64,000 nucleotides of DNA from DASXMT01 sp963812965 (GCA_963812965.1 CAWEXG010000006.1:248001-312000); one strand, 5' to 3'; counted from the first letter of the stretch, positions 30,815 to 41,056 are shown. Program-made: numbers and translations. Notes: generated by a model not told the origin, from the sequence alone.

Positions 30815-31966
30815 ATGGAGGGCATGGAGCTCACAGTTTTGGCGGAAACTATCGACCGGCTGGTCGAGTCAGATCCATCGACGTATGGCGACGGAGAGTC
30901 GATGGAGGCCCTCCAGCGCCAGCTCGCCCGCCTCGACTCCTTCGTCACCCAAGCGACGGCGGCCTTCGACGCTTCGGGGGAGTGGGCCCAAGACGGCGCC
31001 CGCACTGCGTCAGCATGGCTGGCCTTCCGATGTCGACTGCCCAAGAGCCACACCCGACGCCTGATACGCCGAGGTCGTGAGCTTCGCCATCTCCCGGCCT
31101 GTAACCAGGCCTGGTCAAACGGTGGCATCACCGCTGCCCACGTGGATGCCATCACGGCGTTGCGCCGGGACGCCACCGAGAGCGCGCTGGAGCGGGACGA
31201 GGTGATGCTGGTCGATCAGGCCTGCACCCTGCGCTACGAGTCCTTCGCCCGGGCCGTCGCCTACTGGGAACAACGGGCCGACCCAGATGGCGCCGAGGAG
31301 AGTGACATGAAGCGACGGGCCAGACGCGACGTCTACCTCGAAGCCAGCTTTTCTGGCATGTGGCTGGGCAAGATGACGCTCGATCCCATTTCTGGGGCCA
31401 TCGTCTCGGGGGAACTCGAGCGTCTCGAGCGCAGGCTCTTCGAGGCCGACTGGGCGAAGGCTGAAGACGAGCTCGGACGTCAACCCAGAGTTGATGAATT
31501 GTCTCGAACTTCCAGCCAGCGTCGCGCCGACGCCTTGGTCGAAATGGCTACCCGCAGTAAGACCGCTCCAGCCGATGGCCGCCGTCCCGACCCACTCTTC
31601 AGCGTCTTGGTGGACTACCCAACACTGTCGGGAAGGATCTGCCAACTGGCCCAGGGCACGGTGATGTCTCCGGGATCGCTCGTCCCCTACCTGGACGAAG
31701 CCATGATCGAGCGGGCGGTGTTCACACCGGAGCGGCGTGTCGAGGTCAGCGTCACGGCCCGGCTGTTCACCGGTGCCACCCGCCGGGCCATCGAGCTACG
31801 GGACCGGGAGTGCACCCATTCGCACTGCGACATACCGGCCGATGCCTGCCAGATCGACCATATCGTGCCCTACGCCAAAGGCGGTCCAACCTCTCAGGAA
31901 AATGGACGGGTGCTGTGTGGGTTCCACAACCGGTTGCGGAACGAGCGGCCACCGCCCGCCGACTAA
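30815..31966 (+). CDS. DUF222-domain HNH endonuclease
   Basis: An actinobacterial protein of the abundant DUF222/13E12-repeat plus HNH type. The first 290 residues are the helical DUF222 domain (LARLDSFVTQATAAFDASG ... ARTASAWLAFRCRLPKSHTR). The C-terminal HNH nuclease shows CTHSHCDIPADACQIDHIVP and GRVLCGFHNRLRNE. The ATG at 30815 (MEGMELTVLAETIDRL) is the family-like start. These genes are often multicopy and mobile-like, but no inteins, introns or terminal repeats are visible here. It diverges from hicAB. Function in the cell is not established. Confidence 0.88.
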   Translation: MEGMELTVLAETIDRLVESDPSTYGDGESMEALQRQLARLDSFVTQATAAFDASGEWAQDGARTASAWLAFRCRLPKSHTRRLIRRGRELRHLPACNQAWSNGGITAAHVDAITALRRDATESALERDEVMLVDQACTLRYESFARAVAYWEQRADPDGAEESDMKRRARRDVYLEASFSGMWLGKMTLDPISGAIVSGELERLERRLFEADWAKAEDELGRQPRVDELSRTSSQRRADALVEMATRSKTAPADGRRPDPLFSVLVDYPTLSGRICQLAQGTVMSPGSLVPYLDEAMIERAVFTPERRVEVSVTARLFTGATRRAIELRDRECTHSHCDIPADACQIDHIVPYAKGGPTSQENGRVLCGFHNRLRNERPPPAD

Positions 31967-32173
31967 CGACCGTCCATCATCGGCGATCGACCACATCGGC
32001 TCATTGTCAGGACAATCCGAGACCACCTCTGGTGTCGTGCGTGCAATCGCGACGGAGCGCTGTTTCTTCTACCCGAAGTGCGGGGAGCGAATGGGCGGAC
32101 CGACGTAGCGGCGTTCTCTTGAGCAAAGTTTGAACGAAGCTCAGATATATGAGCGGCTACGGCCCAAGGTCGG

Positions 32174-33305
32174 TCAGTCAAACAGACCGGCGGCAACAGC
32201 CAGCTTCCGCAGGTCCGCCTGGGGGCGGGCACCGACGTGGGCGATCACCTCGGCGGCGCACACACCACCCAGCCTGGCGCTCCCCTCGGGTGACAACCCG
32301 TTGGTGATCCCGTAGAGGAAGCCGGCGGCGAAGAGGTCCCCGGCCCCGGTGGTGTCGACCACCCGGTCCACCAGCTCGGCCGGCACTGCGACCGGGCCGC
32401 TGGCGGTGACGACCACACACCCCGATGGACCCCGGGTCAGCGCCGCCAGCACGCCGGTCTCCTCGACGGCCGCCACGGCAGCGTCGAAGTCCTTCGCCCC
32501 GAACAACAGGGTGATCTCCTCCTCGTTGGCGAAGAGGAGATCGATATCACCGTGCAGGAGCTCCAGGAACTCAGCCTGGTGGTTCTGCACGCAGAACGGA
32601 TCGGACAGCGTAAGCGCCACCGCGGCATTGTGCGCATGCGCAGTGTCCATCGCTTCCCGCATGGCCGCCTTGGCCGTCTCCTGCTCCCACAGGTAGCCCT
32701 CCAGGTACACCACCTGGGTCGAGGACAGCTGGCCGCCGTGCAGGTCGGCAGCGCCGAAGTCGGACGCCACGCCGAGGTGCGTCGCCATGGTCCGTTCGGC
32801 GTCCTCGGTCACCAGCACCAGGCAGTGGCCGGTCACCACCTCCCCGTCCCGGACAGGGGTGGGCGTGGGCTCGAACGCCACGCCGATGGAACGGATGTCG
32901 TGGGTGAACGCCGAACCGAGCCCGTCGTCAGCCACCCGGCCGAGAAACGCAGCCCGGCCGCCCAGCGCTGCCACGCCGGCGGCCGTGTTGGCGGCTGATC
33001 CGCCCGACGCCTCGACGGTCGGTCCCAGACGAGTCGTAGATCGCCGTCGACCGTTCTGAGTCGACGAGCGCCATCGTCCCCTTGACCAGCCCCAATCGAT
33101 CGAGATCGTTATCGGTAGCCGACGCCAGGACGTCGACGAGGGCGTTGCCAATGGCAACCACGTCGAGCTTGGTGCCAACGGCGGCCGCGTCGGGTTCAGC
33201 GCCAACGGCAACTACGTCGGGCTCAGTGGCCAGCGGAGAGGAGCGGCGGTCCCCGGCGGACGTCGCTCCGTGATCGGTCTGGTCGGCTTCCTGGTCGTTC
33301 TGCAC
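32174..33305 (-). CDS. PfkB-family carbohydrate/nucleoside kinase, adenosine-kinase-like (one frameshift)
   Basis: A ribokinase-fold kinase. The N-terminal signature GNALVDVLASATDNDLDRLG is followed, after a slip near 33029 (one extra base), by PTVEASGGSAANTAAGVAAL and GGRAAFLGRVADDGLG. The C-terminal motif DTTGAGDLFAAGFLYGI holds the catalytic aspartate and anion hole. The pattern with FVxxxE-less lid and VYLEGYLWEQETAK resembles adenosine-kinase-like members, but sugar specificity cannot be proven. The N-terminus shows three tandem copies of a nine-residue phrase (DVVAVGAEP, DAAAVGTKL, DVVAIGNAL), so the true start could be downstream. It diverges from the aminopeptidase gene by 23 bases. 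Confidence 0.82.
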
Positions 33306-33328
33306 GGTGCGACGGTAGCCTGCCGAAG

Positions 33329-36023
33329 ATGAGCGCCCCCACCAACGACGATCCGACCACGTACCGCCTGCCGTACTCGGTGGAGCCCAACCGGTACCGG
33401 CTCACCCTCATCCCCGACCTTCCGGGAGCCACGTTCACCGGTGAGGTCGCCATCGACGTCACCATGCCACGAGGCGGTCACCGACATCGTGCTCAACGCC
33501 GCCGAGCTGACCATCGACTCGGTCACGCTCACGGCCGGCGACACGATGAGCGACGACCAGGCGGACGCAGCGGCAGCCCTTACCCCCGCCTCGATCACCC
33601 TCGACGCGGAAGAGGAGCGGGCGACGCTCATCTTCTCGGAAGCCGTCCCCACCGGACCGGCCACCCTCCACCTGACGTTCGCCGGGATCCTGAACGACAA
33701 GCTGCACGGCTTCTACCGCAGCACGTTCACCGACGACGCCGGGAACGAGCACGTCATCGCCACCACTCAGATGGAGGCCACCGACGCCCGTCGCGCCTTC
33801 CCGTGCTTCGACGAGCCCGACCGCAAGGCGGTCTTCGAAGTCACCCTGGTCGTCGACGACGGGCTGCACGCCTACTCGAACGGCCCGGTGGTCGACGAGT
33901 CGATCGACGAGACAACCGACGAGACGCCAGAGAACGGCCCGTCCGGCGCTCCCCGGAGACGGCGAGTCCGGTTCGCCCCGACCATGCCCATGTCCACCTA
34001 CCTGGTGGCCTTCGTCGTCGGTCCCCTGGAGGCCACCGAGCCCGTCGACGTCGACGGCGTCCCGCTCCGGATCGTCCACCCACCCGGAAAGGCCGGCCTC
34101 ACCTCTTACGCCCTCGACGTCGGCGCCCACGCCCTGCGCTTCTTCACCGAGTACTTCGGCATCCCGTACCCCGCTGACAAGCTCGACCTGGTGGCCATCC
34201 CCGACTTCGCCTTCGGCGCCATGGAGAACCTGGGATGCGTGACGTTCCGGGAGTCCGTGCTCCTGGTCGACCCGGCCCAGGCAGCCCGGGTGGAGCTCGA
34301 GCGGATCGCCGACGTGGTGTGCCACGAGATCGCCCATATGTGGTTCGGCGACCTGGTCACCATGAAGTGGTGGAACGGCATCTGGCTGAACGAGGCGTTC
34401 GCCACCTTCATGGAGGTCCTTGCTGTCGATGCCTACCGGCCGCAGTGGCAGCGATGGGTCAGCTTCGGCGTAGAGCGCGAAGCAGCAATGGCCGTCGACG
34501 GGCTGCACGCCACCCGACCGGTCGAGTTCCACGTGGGTCGTCCCGAAGAGGCCCAGGGCATGTTCGACGTCCTCACCTACCAGAAAGGTGGCAGCGTGCT
34601 CCGCATGTTGGAGCGCTATCTGGGACCAGAGACGTTCCGCAACGGCATACGCGACTACCTGGTCACCCACAGCCACGGGAACACCGAGACCGCCGACCTG
34701 TGGGACGCCCTCGAGCGATCGAGTGGCCAGCCCGTACGTCAGATCATGGACACCTGGATCTATCAGGGTGGCTACCCGCTGGTGCGGGTGACCGACGACG
34801 GGCAGCTCACACAGGAGCCCTTCTCCTACCAGGGAAAGCCGGGAGGGGCCATCGGCACCGCCTGGCAAGCCCCGATCCTGGTCCGTCCGTTGGCGTCGGT
34901 GCCCGACCGTGAGCCAGCCAGGGTGCTGATGGGTGAGGACGGGGCCAGCGTCGAGACGACCGACGACGGGCCACCGCTGATCAACGCCGGGGGCTCCGGC
35001 TTCTACCGCGTGGCGTACCCCACCGCCACGGTCGAGCGGCTGGCTGCCCACCTGCCCAACCTGGAGCCGCTCGAGCGCTACAACCTGATCTCGGACACCT
35101 GGGCTGCCGCACTGGCCGGGCAGGCCCCCGTGGCCGACGTGCTCCAGCTGGCCGGTGCTCTCAGCCAGTCAGGGGAGCGTGACCCGAGTGTCTGGTCGGT
35201 GGTCGTCGGGGCCTTGGGCCTGTTCGACCGGGTCGTGCCCGACGACGACCGCCCGATCCTGCAACAAGCCGTTCGCTCCCTGCTGGGCCCGATCGGAACG
35301 CAACTGGGATGGGATCCCCGAGACGACGACGAAGAACGCACCCCCTCGCTGCGTTCGACGCTGCTTCGAACTCTGGGGACGATCGGTGCCGATGCGGCGA
35401 TCAGCGACGAGGCAGTGAGGCGGTTCGCTGCCGCTCAAACCGGAGGGCCGAAAGGCGCCGACTCTGTTTCCGGTGTCAGCTCCGGCGTCGGTTCCGGCCT
35501 CCATCCCGATACCGAGTCGGCGATCCTCGACATCGTGGCCACCACCGGCGGGCCGCAGGAGTACGAGGTCTATCTGGAGCGCTACCGCCACCCGGCGAAC
35601 CCCCAGGAGGAGAACCGCTACCTGTACGCGCTGGCGGCGTTCGACCAGCCGGAGCTGGCCGCCCGCACCTTCGACCTGGCGCTGTCCGAGGTCCGTACCC
35701 AGAACGCGCCCTTCGTACTGCAGCTGCTGGTGGCCAACCGGGTGACCGGGCCGGAGACGTGGAGCCGGATCACCACGGCATGGGACACGCTGGTGGACCG
35801 GTTCCCGGCCAACATCCTCCCCCGCATGCTCGACGGTGTCCGCACCCTGTGCCAGAGCCCCGAGCTGGCCGAGGAGGTGGCCGGGTTCGTCGAGTCCCAC
35901 CCCTTGGCCGCCGGCGGCAAGACGGTAGAGCAGATCCTCGAACGCCTGCGGGTCAATGTGGCCTTCGGTCAGCGGGAGGGCCAGCGGTTGCGCCAACTCC
36001 TCAGCGACCAGGCGGCAGACTGA
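33329..36023 (+). CDS. pepN: M1-family aminopeptidase (aminopeptidase N; one frameshift)
   Basis: A zinc metallopeptidase of about 897 residues removing N-terminal amino acids. Motifs: GAMENLGCVTFRE (substrate N-terminus recognition) and HEIAHMWFGDLVTMKWWNG with the second zinc glutamate in NEAFATFME. The C-terminal ERAP1-like helical half is complete, ending near GQREGQRLRQLLSDQAAD. A single extra C near 33468 (GCCACGAGG) separates the first 47 codons (PYSVEPNRYRLTLIPDLPGA) from the rest; correcting it gives MHEAVTDIVLN. A Ser/Gly-rich insert (GVSSGVGSG) occurs at about residue 715. Another gene follows after 40 bases. Confidence 0.9.
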
Positions 36024-36063
36024 TCCGGTTGCTCGATCCCCGGCACGAGCGAGAGCGTCACCG

Positions 36064-36660
36064 ATGAACCTGGGTGTCATACTCACGGTCTTCGCGCTCG
36101 TCTTCGTAGCCGAGCTGCCCGACAAGACGATGATCGCCACGGTGGTGATGGGCAGCCGCTTCCGCCCCGTGCTGGTGTGGATCGGGGCCACCGCCGCCTT
36201 TCTCGTCCACGTGACCGTGGCGGTAGCGATCGGGAGGCTGTTAGAGCTCCTCCCGCATCGATGGGTCGAAGGCGTCACCGCGCTGCTCTTCGCCGCCGGA
36301 GCGGCCTACCTCCTGTTCGTCCCGGAGAAGGCCGAAGAAAAAAAGGGCGAGGAAGAGGGTGAGGAGAACGAAGAGGACCGTCGGGGGTTACGAGTCATCA
36401 GCACTGCGTTCGTGGTCATCCTGGTCGGCGAGTTCGGCGACCTCACCCAGATCCTCACTGCCAACTTGGCCGCCAAGTACGACAAGCCCAGCTCGGTGTT
36501 CATAGGAGCGATCGTCGCCCTGAGCTCGGTGGCAGCGATCGGAGCCTTCGGTGGGCGCGCACTGGTCCGGATCATCCCGCTGTCGGTCATCCGCAAGGTA
36601 GGCGGCGTGCTGTTAGCCGGGTTCGCGGTCTACACCCTGGTCTCACTGGTGCGAGGCTGA
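36064..36660 (+). CDS. TMEM165/GDT1 (UPF0016) family cation transporter
   Basis: A 198-residue membrane protein with six predicted helices in two homologous halves, probably exporting manganese or calcium. Each half should contain E-x-G-D-(K/R)-(S/T). Here the first reads ELPDKT (Pro in place of Gly) and the second EFGDLT (Leu in place of Lys/Arg). A cytoplasmic loop is extremely acidic and charged (EKAEEKKGEEEGEENEEDR). The ATG at 36064 follows the aminopeptidase stop by 40 bases. Next is a methyltransferase gene. Confidence 0.85.
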   Translation: MNLGVILTVFALVFVAELPDKTMIATVVMGSRFRPVLVWIGATAAFLVHVTVAVAIGRLLELLPHRWVEGVTALLFAAGAAYLLFVPEKAEEKKGEEEGEENEEDRRGLRVISTAFVVILVGEFGDLTQILTANLAAKYDKPSSVFIGAIVALSSVAAIGAFGGRALVRIIPLSVIRKVGGVLLAGFAVYTLVSLVRG

Positions 36661-36664
36661 GGCC

Positions 36665-37372
36665 ATGGATCCCGTCATCCCTCCCACGACCGCCAGCTCC
36701 ACGACTGTCGGGCACGCCCGGCATGCCGACCGTCGTGACCACCTGTTCTCCCTGGCCCGGGAGGCCACCGGCTTCATGCCGGACGACGAGGGAGAGGCCC
36801 TCTCTGCCGCTGCAGCGCGGGCCGGCGAGGAGGGCGGGCCGTCGGCGACCTTCGTCGAGGTGGGCGCGTGGTGCGGCAAGTCCTCCGTCTACCTGGGGGC
36901 CGCCGCCGAGACCACCGGAGCGGTGCTCTTCAGCCTCGACCATCACCACGGCTCCGAGGAGAACCAGGCCGGATGGGAGCACCACGACCCGGCGTTGGTC
37001 GATCCGACCACCGGGCGCATCGATACGCTGCCGTTCTGGCGCCGCACCCTCGTCCGTGCCGGCTTGGAGCGAACGGTGGTCGGGCTGGTGGGCGACTCCC
37101 CCGTTGTCGCCGCCCACTGGAGCACCCCCCTCGACTTCTGCTTCATCGACGGTGGCCACGGCGAAGAGCCGGCGTGGGCCGACTACCGGGGCTGGTCTCC
37201 ACACGTGAAGGTGGGCGCCTGGTTGGCCATTCACGACGTGTTCCCCGATCCTGCTGACGGAGGGCGCCCTCCTTACGACTTGTGGCGGCACGCGCTCGAC
37301 TCCGGTGAGTTCGTGGAGGACGGTGAGTGCGGCTCGCTACGAGTGCTGCGTCGGATCACACAACCCGGGTAA
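36665..37372 (+). CDS. class I SAM-dependent methyltransferase
   Basis: A 235-residue Rossmann-fold protein. SAM-binding motif I is FVEVGAWCGKSSVYLGAA (about residues 64-81), motif II FSLDHHHGSEEN, and a later LDFCFIDGGHGEE resembles the Methyltransf_24 group in which a D-G-G/H segment follows strand 4. It begins five bases after the GDT1-like gene stop, so both are co-transcribed. Substrate unknown. Confidence 0.78.
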   Translation: MDPVIPPTTASSTTVGHARHADRRDHLFSLAREATGFMPDDEGEALSAAAARAGEEGGPSATFVEVGAWCGKSSVYLGAAAETTGAVLFSLDHHHGSEENQAGWEHHDPALVDPTTGRIDTLPFWRRTLVRAGLERTVVGLVGDSPVVAAHWSTPLDFCFIDGGHGEEPAWADYRGWSPHVKVGAWLAIHDVFPDPADGGRPPYDLWRHALDSGEFVEDGECGSLRVLRRITQPG

Positions 37373-37381
37373 GGGGTCTAT

Positions 37382-37409
37382 CGAATAGGCAGGCTGGATC
37401 AGGGAGCCG
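37382..37409. repeat. dispersed repeat, copy 2 (inverted)
   Basis: Perfect reverse complement of 23979-24006. A partial third echo (TTATTCGCTAGGCCCGTCAG) is at 37457-37476. All lie between convergent genes. Confidence 0.75.
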
Positions 37410-37513
37410 TTCACCTGGGCAAGCAGCGGAAGGTGGAGGCGGCGAGCCCGGGCTCCTTATTCGCTAGGCCCGTCAGCCGCTCGGGGTGGCTGCACCCACT
37501 CCTGCCCAGACGG

Positions 37514-38614
37514 TCAGACGGTGTCCGAGCCTCGGAACGGGAACGCCGGTTCGGTGGGTGCCTCGGGCGCCGGTTCGGTGAGGTCCAAGTGGGTGGGCAG
37601 CCCTTCACCCCGGAACAGTCCAGACGCCGGGGTGGTCCGGCTGAGGGCGTCGGCGGCAAGGATCATGGCTCCGGCGGTGTAGGTGGACCGTTCGAGGGGA
37701 GGGAACGTCACCTCGTCCGGATAGACCATCCCCGTCCAGTACGACCCGTCCTCGTTCCGGAGGCCTTGCACCCAGGTGAGCAAGCGGAGGGCAACGTCGT
37801 CCATACCGATGGCGTCGAGCGCCAGGATGCACTCGGCCGTCTCCGCCGCCGTCACCCACTCGCCGGTGGAGACGCAGCGAACACCGAAGCCGTCCATCAC
37901 GAACGTCGACCACCCAGCCGACAGCCGCTCACGTGCCGCCTGGCCACTCATCGCGCCCGACAGGACCGGGTAGTACCAGTCCATGGCGAACTCTTCCTTC
38001 GGGGCGAAGGCCAACGGCTCGTACGCCACGGCGTGGGCCAACCGGCCTGCAGCCCACTCCCAGTCCGGACGTTCGTGATCGAGTCGCTCGGCGCAGGCGA
38101 TGGCACACCGGAGGCTGTGGTAGATCGAGGACGAGCCGGTCAGCAGGGCGTACTCCTCGAGGAACCCCGACGAGTCGAGCGACCAGCAGATCGATCCGTC
38201 CGGTCGCTGCCACCGGAGGACGAAGTCGATGCCGGCCTCAACCGACGGCCACAGCGCCTCGAGCCCGTCGATGTCCCCGGTGGAGACGAAGCGATGCCAG
38301 GCTCCCGTGGCCAGGTACGCACAGACGTTGGTGTCCAAGCGGGGGTCCTTGATGCCGCTGGCCAGGTAGTAGTTGAACCAACTCCCATCGGGAAGCTGTG
38401 TGTCCACCAGCCACTGATAGGCGCGGTCTGCTTCGGCGTCGAGACCCACCACGGTCAGTGCCATCGCCGCCTCGACGTGGTTCCACGGATCGCAGTGGCC
38501 ACCAGGGAACCACGGAATCATCCCGTCAGGACGCTGGAGATCGGCGATCGACTGAGCTGTCGCCAACACCTGCGCCGTGGTCAGGACACCGGGAACCTCG
38601 GGAACGATCCTCAT
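37514..38614 (-). CDS. prenyltransferase/squalene-oxidase-like alpha-alpha toroid protein
   Basis: A 366-residue protein with repeated helix-pair signatures of the alpha/alpha-toroid fold: IADLQRPDGMIPWFPGG, WLVDTQLPDGSWFN, WQRPDGSICWSLDSSG and WVQGLRNEDGSYWTGM. These QxxDGSW-like turns occur in terpene cyclases, protein prenyltransferase beta chains and glycoside-processing toroids, but the DxDD acid motif of squalene cyclases is absent. The start overlaps the upstream methyltransferase stop by four bases (ATGA), so expression is coupled to that gene and the GT4 gene. I infer a role in making or trimming a glycoconjugate. Confidence 0.75.
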   Translation of the reverse strand: MRIVPEVPGVLTTAQVLATAQSIADLQRPDGMIPWFPGGHCDPWNHVEAAMALTVVGLDAEADRAYQWLVDTQLPDGSWFNYYLASGIKDPRLDTNVCAYLATGAWHRFVSTGDIDGLEALWPSVEAGIDFVLRWQRPDGSICWSLDSSGFLEEYALLTGSSSIYHSLRCAIACAERLDHERPDWEWAAGRLAHAVAYEPLAFAPKEEFAMDWYYPVLSGAMSGQAARERLSAGWSTFVMDGFGVRCVSTGEWVTAAETAECILALDAIGMDDVALRLLTWVQGLRNEDGSYWTGMVYPDEVTFPPLERSTYTAGAMILAADALSRTTPASGLFRGEGLPTHLDLTEPAPEAPTEPAFPFRGSDTV

Positions 38615-39435
38615 GCCGGCGCTCCAACCCCAACCTCAGCCCCGGCCTCAGCCTCAGCCTCAGCCTCAGCCAGGTGGTCGGTGGCAGATGCAGATGAGGT
38701 GGCAGACGAGGAGACGGCCCGCGCCGGCTTGAGCAGGTAGACGACGAGGCTCTTACCCATCAGCGGGTTGAGCACCCGCTCGGTGTACCGGGTGAGCTTG
38801 GGCGCCTTCGTGATATCCCACACCAACAGGCGGTGGTAGGCGGCGACGGCAGGATGGTCGTCCTTGGTCGGACCGACCAGGCAGCGCAGCCACCAGTAAG
38901 GCGCGTGCAGCCCGTGAGCGTGATGGCTCCCCACTGCCACTAATCCGGTCTGCTCCAACCGATCGACCAGCTCTCGATGACGGTAGATCCGCACGTGGCC
39001 GCCGGGAACATCGTGGTACTCGTCCGAGAGCGCCCAGTTCACGAACTCCGGTCCGCACCGAGGGACGGTGACGGCCATGGACCCTCCCGGTGCGAGCACT
39101 CGAGCCAGCTCGGCCATGGCTGATCGGTCGTCGGGAATGTGCTCGAGCACCTCGGAGGCGATCACCCGGTCGAACGAGCCGTCGGCGAAGGGGAGTGCCA
39201 GGGCGTCGCCTTGGACAGCGCCCACCCGTGACGTGTCGGCACTCAGCTCCCCCGCCTCGGCCATCGCCCCGAACGTGTTCTGGACGTTCCGAACCTCGTC
39301 AGCCCCGGCATCGAACGCCACCACCTCGGCTCCGAGGCGAGCAGCCTGGTAGGCATGGCGCCCAAAGCCGCAGCCCAGGTCGAGCAGCCGGTCCCCGGGA
39401 CGCACACCGAGCTTGCGATAGTCGACGGTCAGCAT
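38611..39435 (-). CDS. class I SAM-dependent methyltransferase
   Basis: A 274-residue Methyltransf_11-type protein. Motif I DLGCGFGRHAYQAARLGAEV, motif II FDAGADEV, motif III DRVIASEVLEHIPDDRSAM and the following LAPGGSMAVTVPR are all clear. The last 40 residues hold an Ala/Glu-rich low-complexity tail (AEAEAEAEAGAEVG), unusual for the family. It overlaps the GT4 gene by seven bases and the toroid gene by four, forming one tight operon. Confidence 0.88.
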   Translation of the reverse strand: MLTVDYRKLGVRPGDRLLDLGCGFGRHAYQAARLGAEVVAFDAGADEVRNVQNTFGAMAEAGELSADTSRVGAVQGDALALPFADGSFDRVIASEVLEHIPDDRSAMAELARVLAPGGSMAVTVPRCGPEFVNWALSDEYHDVPGGHVRIYRHRELVDRLEQTGLVAVGSHHAHGLHAPYWWLRCLVGPTKDDHPAVAAYHRLLVWDITKAPKLTRYTERVLNPLMGKSLVVYLLKPARAVSSSATSSASATDHLAEAEAEAEAGAEVGVGAPA

Positions 39436-40913
39436 GCGACGGTCTCGGTCGGCTCCGCCAAAGAAACGGTTGTCTGGTCCGGAGAACCCGAAGGAACAGT
39501 CACCTGGTCCAGAGGAACCGAGGTACCGGCCGCCTGGGTGGGAAGACCCAAGAGCTGCTGGTACTGGTCCGCCGTCCCCCTCGCAGTGACTTCCCAGGTG
39601 AAGCGGCCGAGGACGCGCTCTCTACCGGCGGCGCCCAATCTGGCACGCAGCTCGGCGTCGTCGAGCAGGCGGCCGATGCCGTCGGCCAGGGCGCCGGGGT
39701 CGTTCGGTGGGACCAGAAGGCCGGTTTCGCCGCTCGTCCCCACCACCTCAGGCAGCGCCCCACCGGTGGTTGCCACCACCGGGACACCACAGGCCATGGC
39801 CTCGATCGCCGGCAACGAGAAGCCCTCGTACAGCGACGGCACCACTGCCACCTCGGCCTGCCCGTAGTGCAGAGCCAGCTCGTCGTCGCTGATGCCGCTC
39901 ACGCACCGGACGACAGGGGCGAGCCCGAGGCGGTCGATGGCCTGCGCCACCCGACCACCCGGGCGGGGATTGCCGATCACCACCAGCTCGATATCCCGCT
40001 TCGCACGCAGGATGGCCACCGCCTCCAGCAAGGGCACCAACCCCTTCATGGGCACGTCCGAGGAAGAGGTCACCATCAGGCGTCCAGGCACCGGCTGCAC
40101 CTCGTCCCGAGGACGGAACACGGTGTGGTCCACACCCACGGGGACGACGGTCATCCGGGACGGCTCCACCCCCATCTGGGCGGCGATGTCAGTCTTCGAC
40201 GACTGCGACACGGTGATGATGCGGGGAAGGGCCCGTGACACCCGGACCTGCATGCGCAAGAAGCCGAACCAGCGACGGGTGGTGAGCCGCTGCCACGGAT
40301 TGGTGGCATGGCTGAGGGCGAGCTGCCGGTCGACAGTGATCGGATGGTGAAGCGTCGTGATCAGGGGCCAGCCGTCTTGGAGCATGCCGAGCATCCCATT
40401 GCCCATGCACTGGTTGTCGTGGACAAGGTCGAACTCGTTGCGTCGAGCAGCGAGCATGCGCCGGACGCGCAGGCTGAACGTCCACGGCTCGGGAAAGCCG
40501 GCAGTGCACATGACACCGAACTCCAGCGCGTCGATAGAGCTGGTGAACTCTCTTGGCCACGGGATCCGGAACGGGTCGGGCTCCCGGTAGAGGTCGAGAC
40601 CGGGCACCGGAGTGAAGCCCACGCCTTCGTCCACCTCGGGCCACGGCTGACCCGCGAACACCTCGACCGAGTGCCCGAGGTTGACCAGCTCACGTGAGAG
40701 GTGCCGGGTGTAGACGCCTTGACCCCCGCAGCGGGGATTGCCCCGGTAGACGAGAAAGGCGATACGGAGGCCGCCTGGGGCCGGAGGGGCAGGAACGATG
40801 CGGTCGGGAACCGTGCGATCGGGAACCGTGCGATCGGGAACCGTGCGATCGGGAACCGAGGTGGGGGGAGTTGTCCCCTGGGCCGGGCGCCGGCGCAGCC
40901 CGAATTTAGGCAC
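39429..40913 (-). CDS. GT4-family glycosyltransferase
   Basis: A GT-B retaining glycosyltransferase of 494 residues. The N-terminal domain starts LRIAFLVYRGNPRCGGQGVY with the typical Gly-rich acceptor loop; the C-terminal nucleotide-sugar domain shows VVPSLYEGFSLPAIEAMACG (E-x7-E motif) and PVVATTGGALPEVVG. Before it, an N-terminal tail contains four tandem PDRTV-like units encoded by a 15-bp repeat (40798-40860), and the C-terminus has another Thr/Ser/Pro-rich tail. The true start may be near residue 45 (APGGLRIAF). It heads the operon GT4 - methyltransferase - toroid protein. Confidence 0.88.
   Translation of the reverse strand: MPKFGLRRRPAQGTTPPTSVPDRTVPDRTVPDRTVPDRIVPAPPAPGGLRIAFLVYRGNPRCGGQGVYTRHLSRELVNLGHSVEVFAGQPWPEVDEGVGFTPVPGLDLYREPDPFRIPWPREFTSSIDALEFGVMCTAGFPEPWTFSLRVRRMLAARRNEFDLVHDNQCMGNGMLGMLQDGWPLITTLHHPITVDRQLALSHATNPWQRLTTRRWFGFLRMQVRVSRALPRIITVSQSSKTDIAAQMGVEPSRMTVVPVGVDHTVFRPRDEVQPVPGRLMVTSSSDVPMKGLVPLLEAVAILRAKRDIELVVIGNPRPGGRVAQAIDRLGLAPVVRCVSGISDDELALHYGQAEVAVVPSLYEGFSLPAIEAMACGVPVVATTGGALPEVVGTSGETGLLVPPNDPGALADGIGRLLDDAELRARLGAAGRERVLGRFTWEVTARGTADQYQQLLGLPTQAAGTSVPLDQVTVPSGSPDQTTVSLAEPTETVAC
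40798..40860 (-). repeat. 15-bp tandem repeat inside the GT4 gene
   Basis: Four units of GAACCGTGCGATCGG (with end variants) encode repeated V-P-D-R-T. The unit length is a multiple of three, so copy-number change would keep the frame. Confidence 0.8.
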
Positions 40914-41056
40914 AGCCCCACCAGTTGCGATCAGTCATAGAACCGAAATCCTCCCCCGGCCAGGGGCTTCGGCGCAAACCCCGTGAACGTGACCAGGGAG
41001 TTCGGCATCACCCCGTGGGTGGGCTGGTGGACCGGTGCCAAGCTCCGTGCGCAGCA

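Noticed and set aside
37514..38614. Squalene-hopene cyclase assignment for the toroid protein
   Set aside because: The chain is about half the cyclase length and lacks the DxDD motif.
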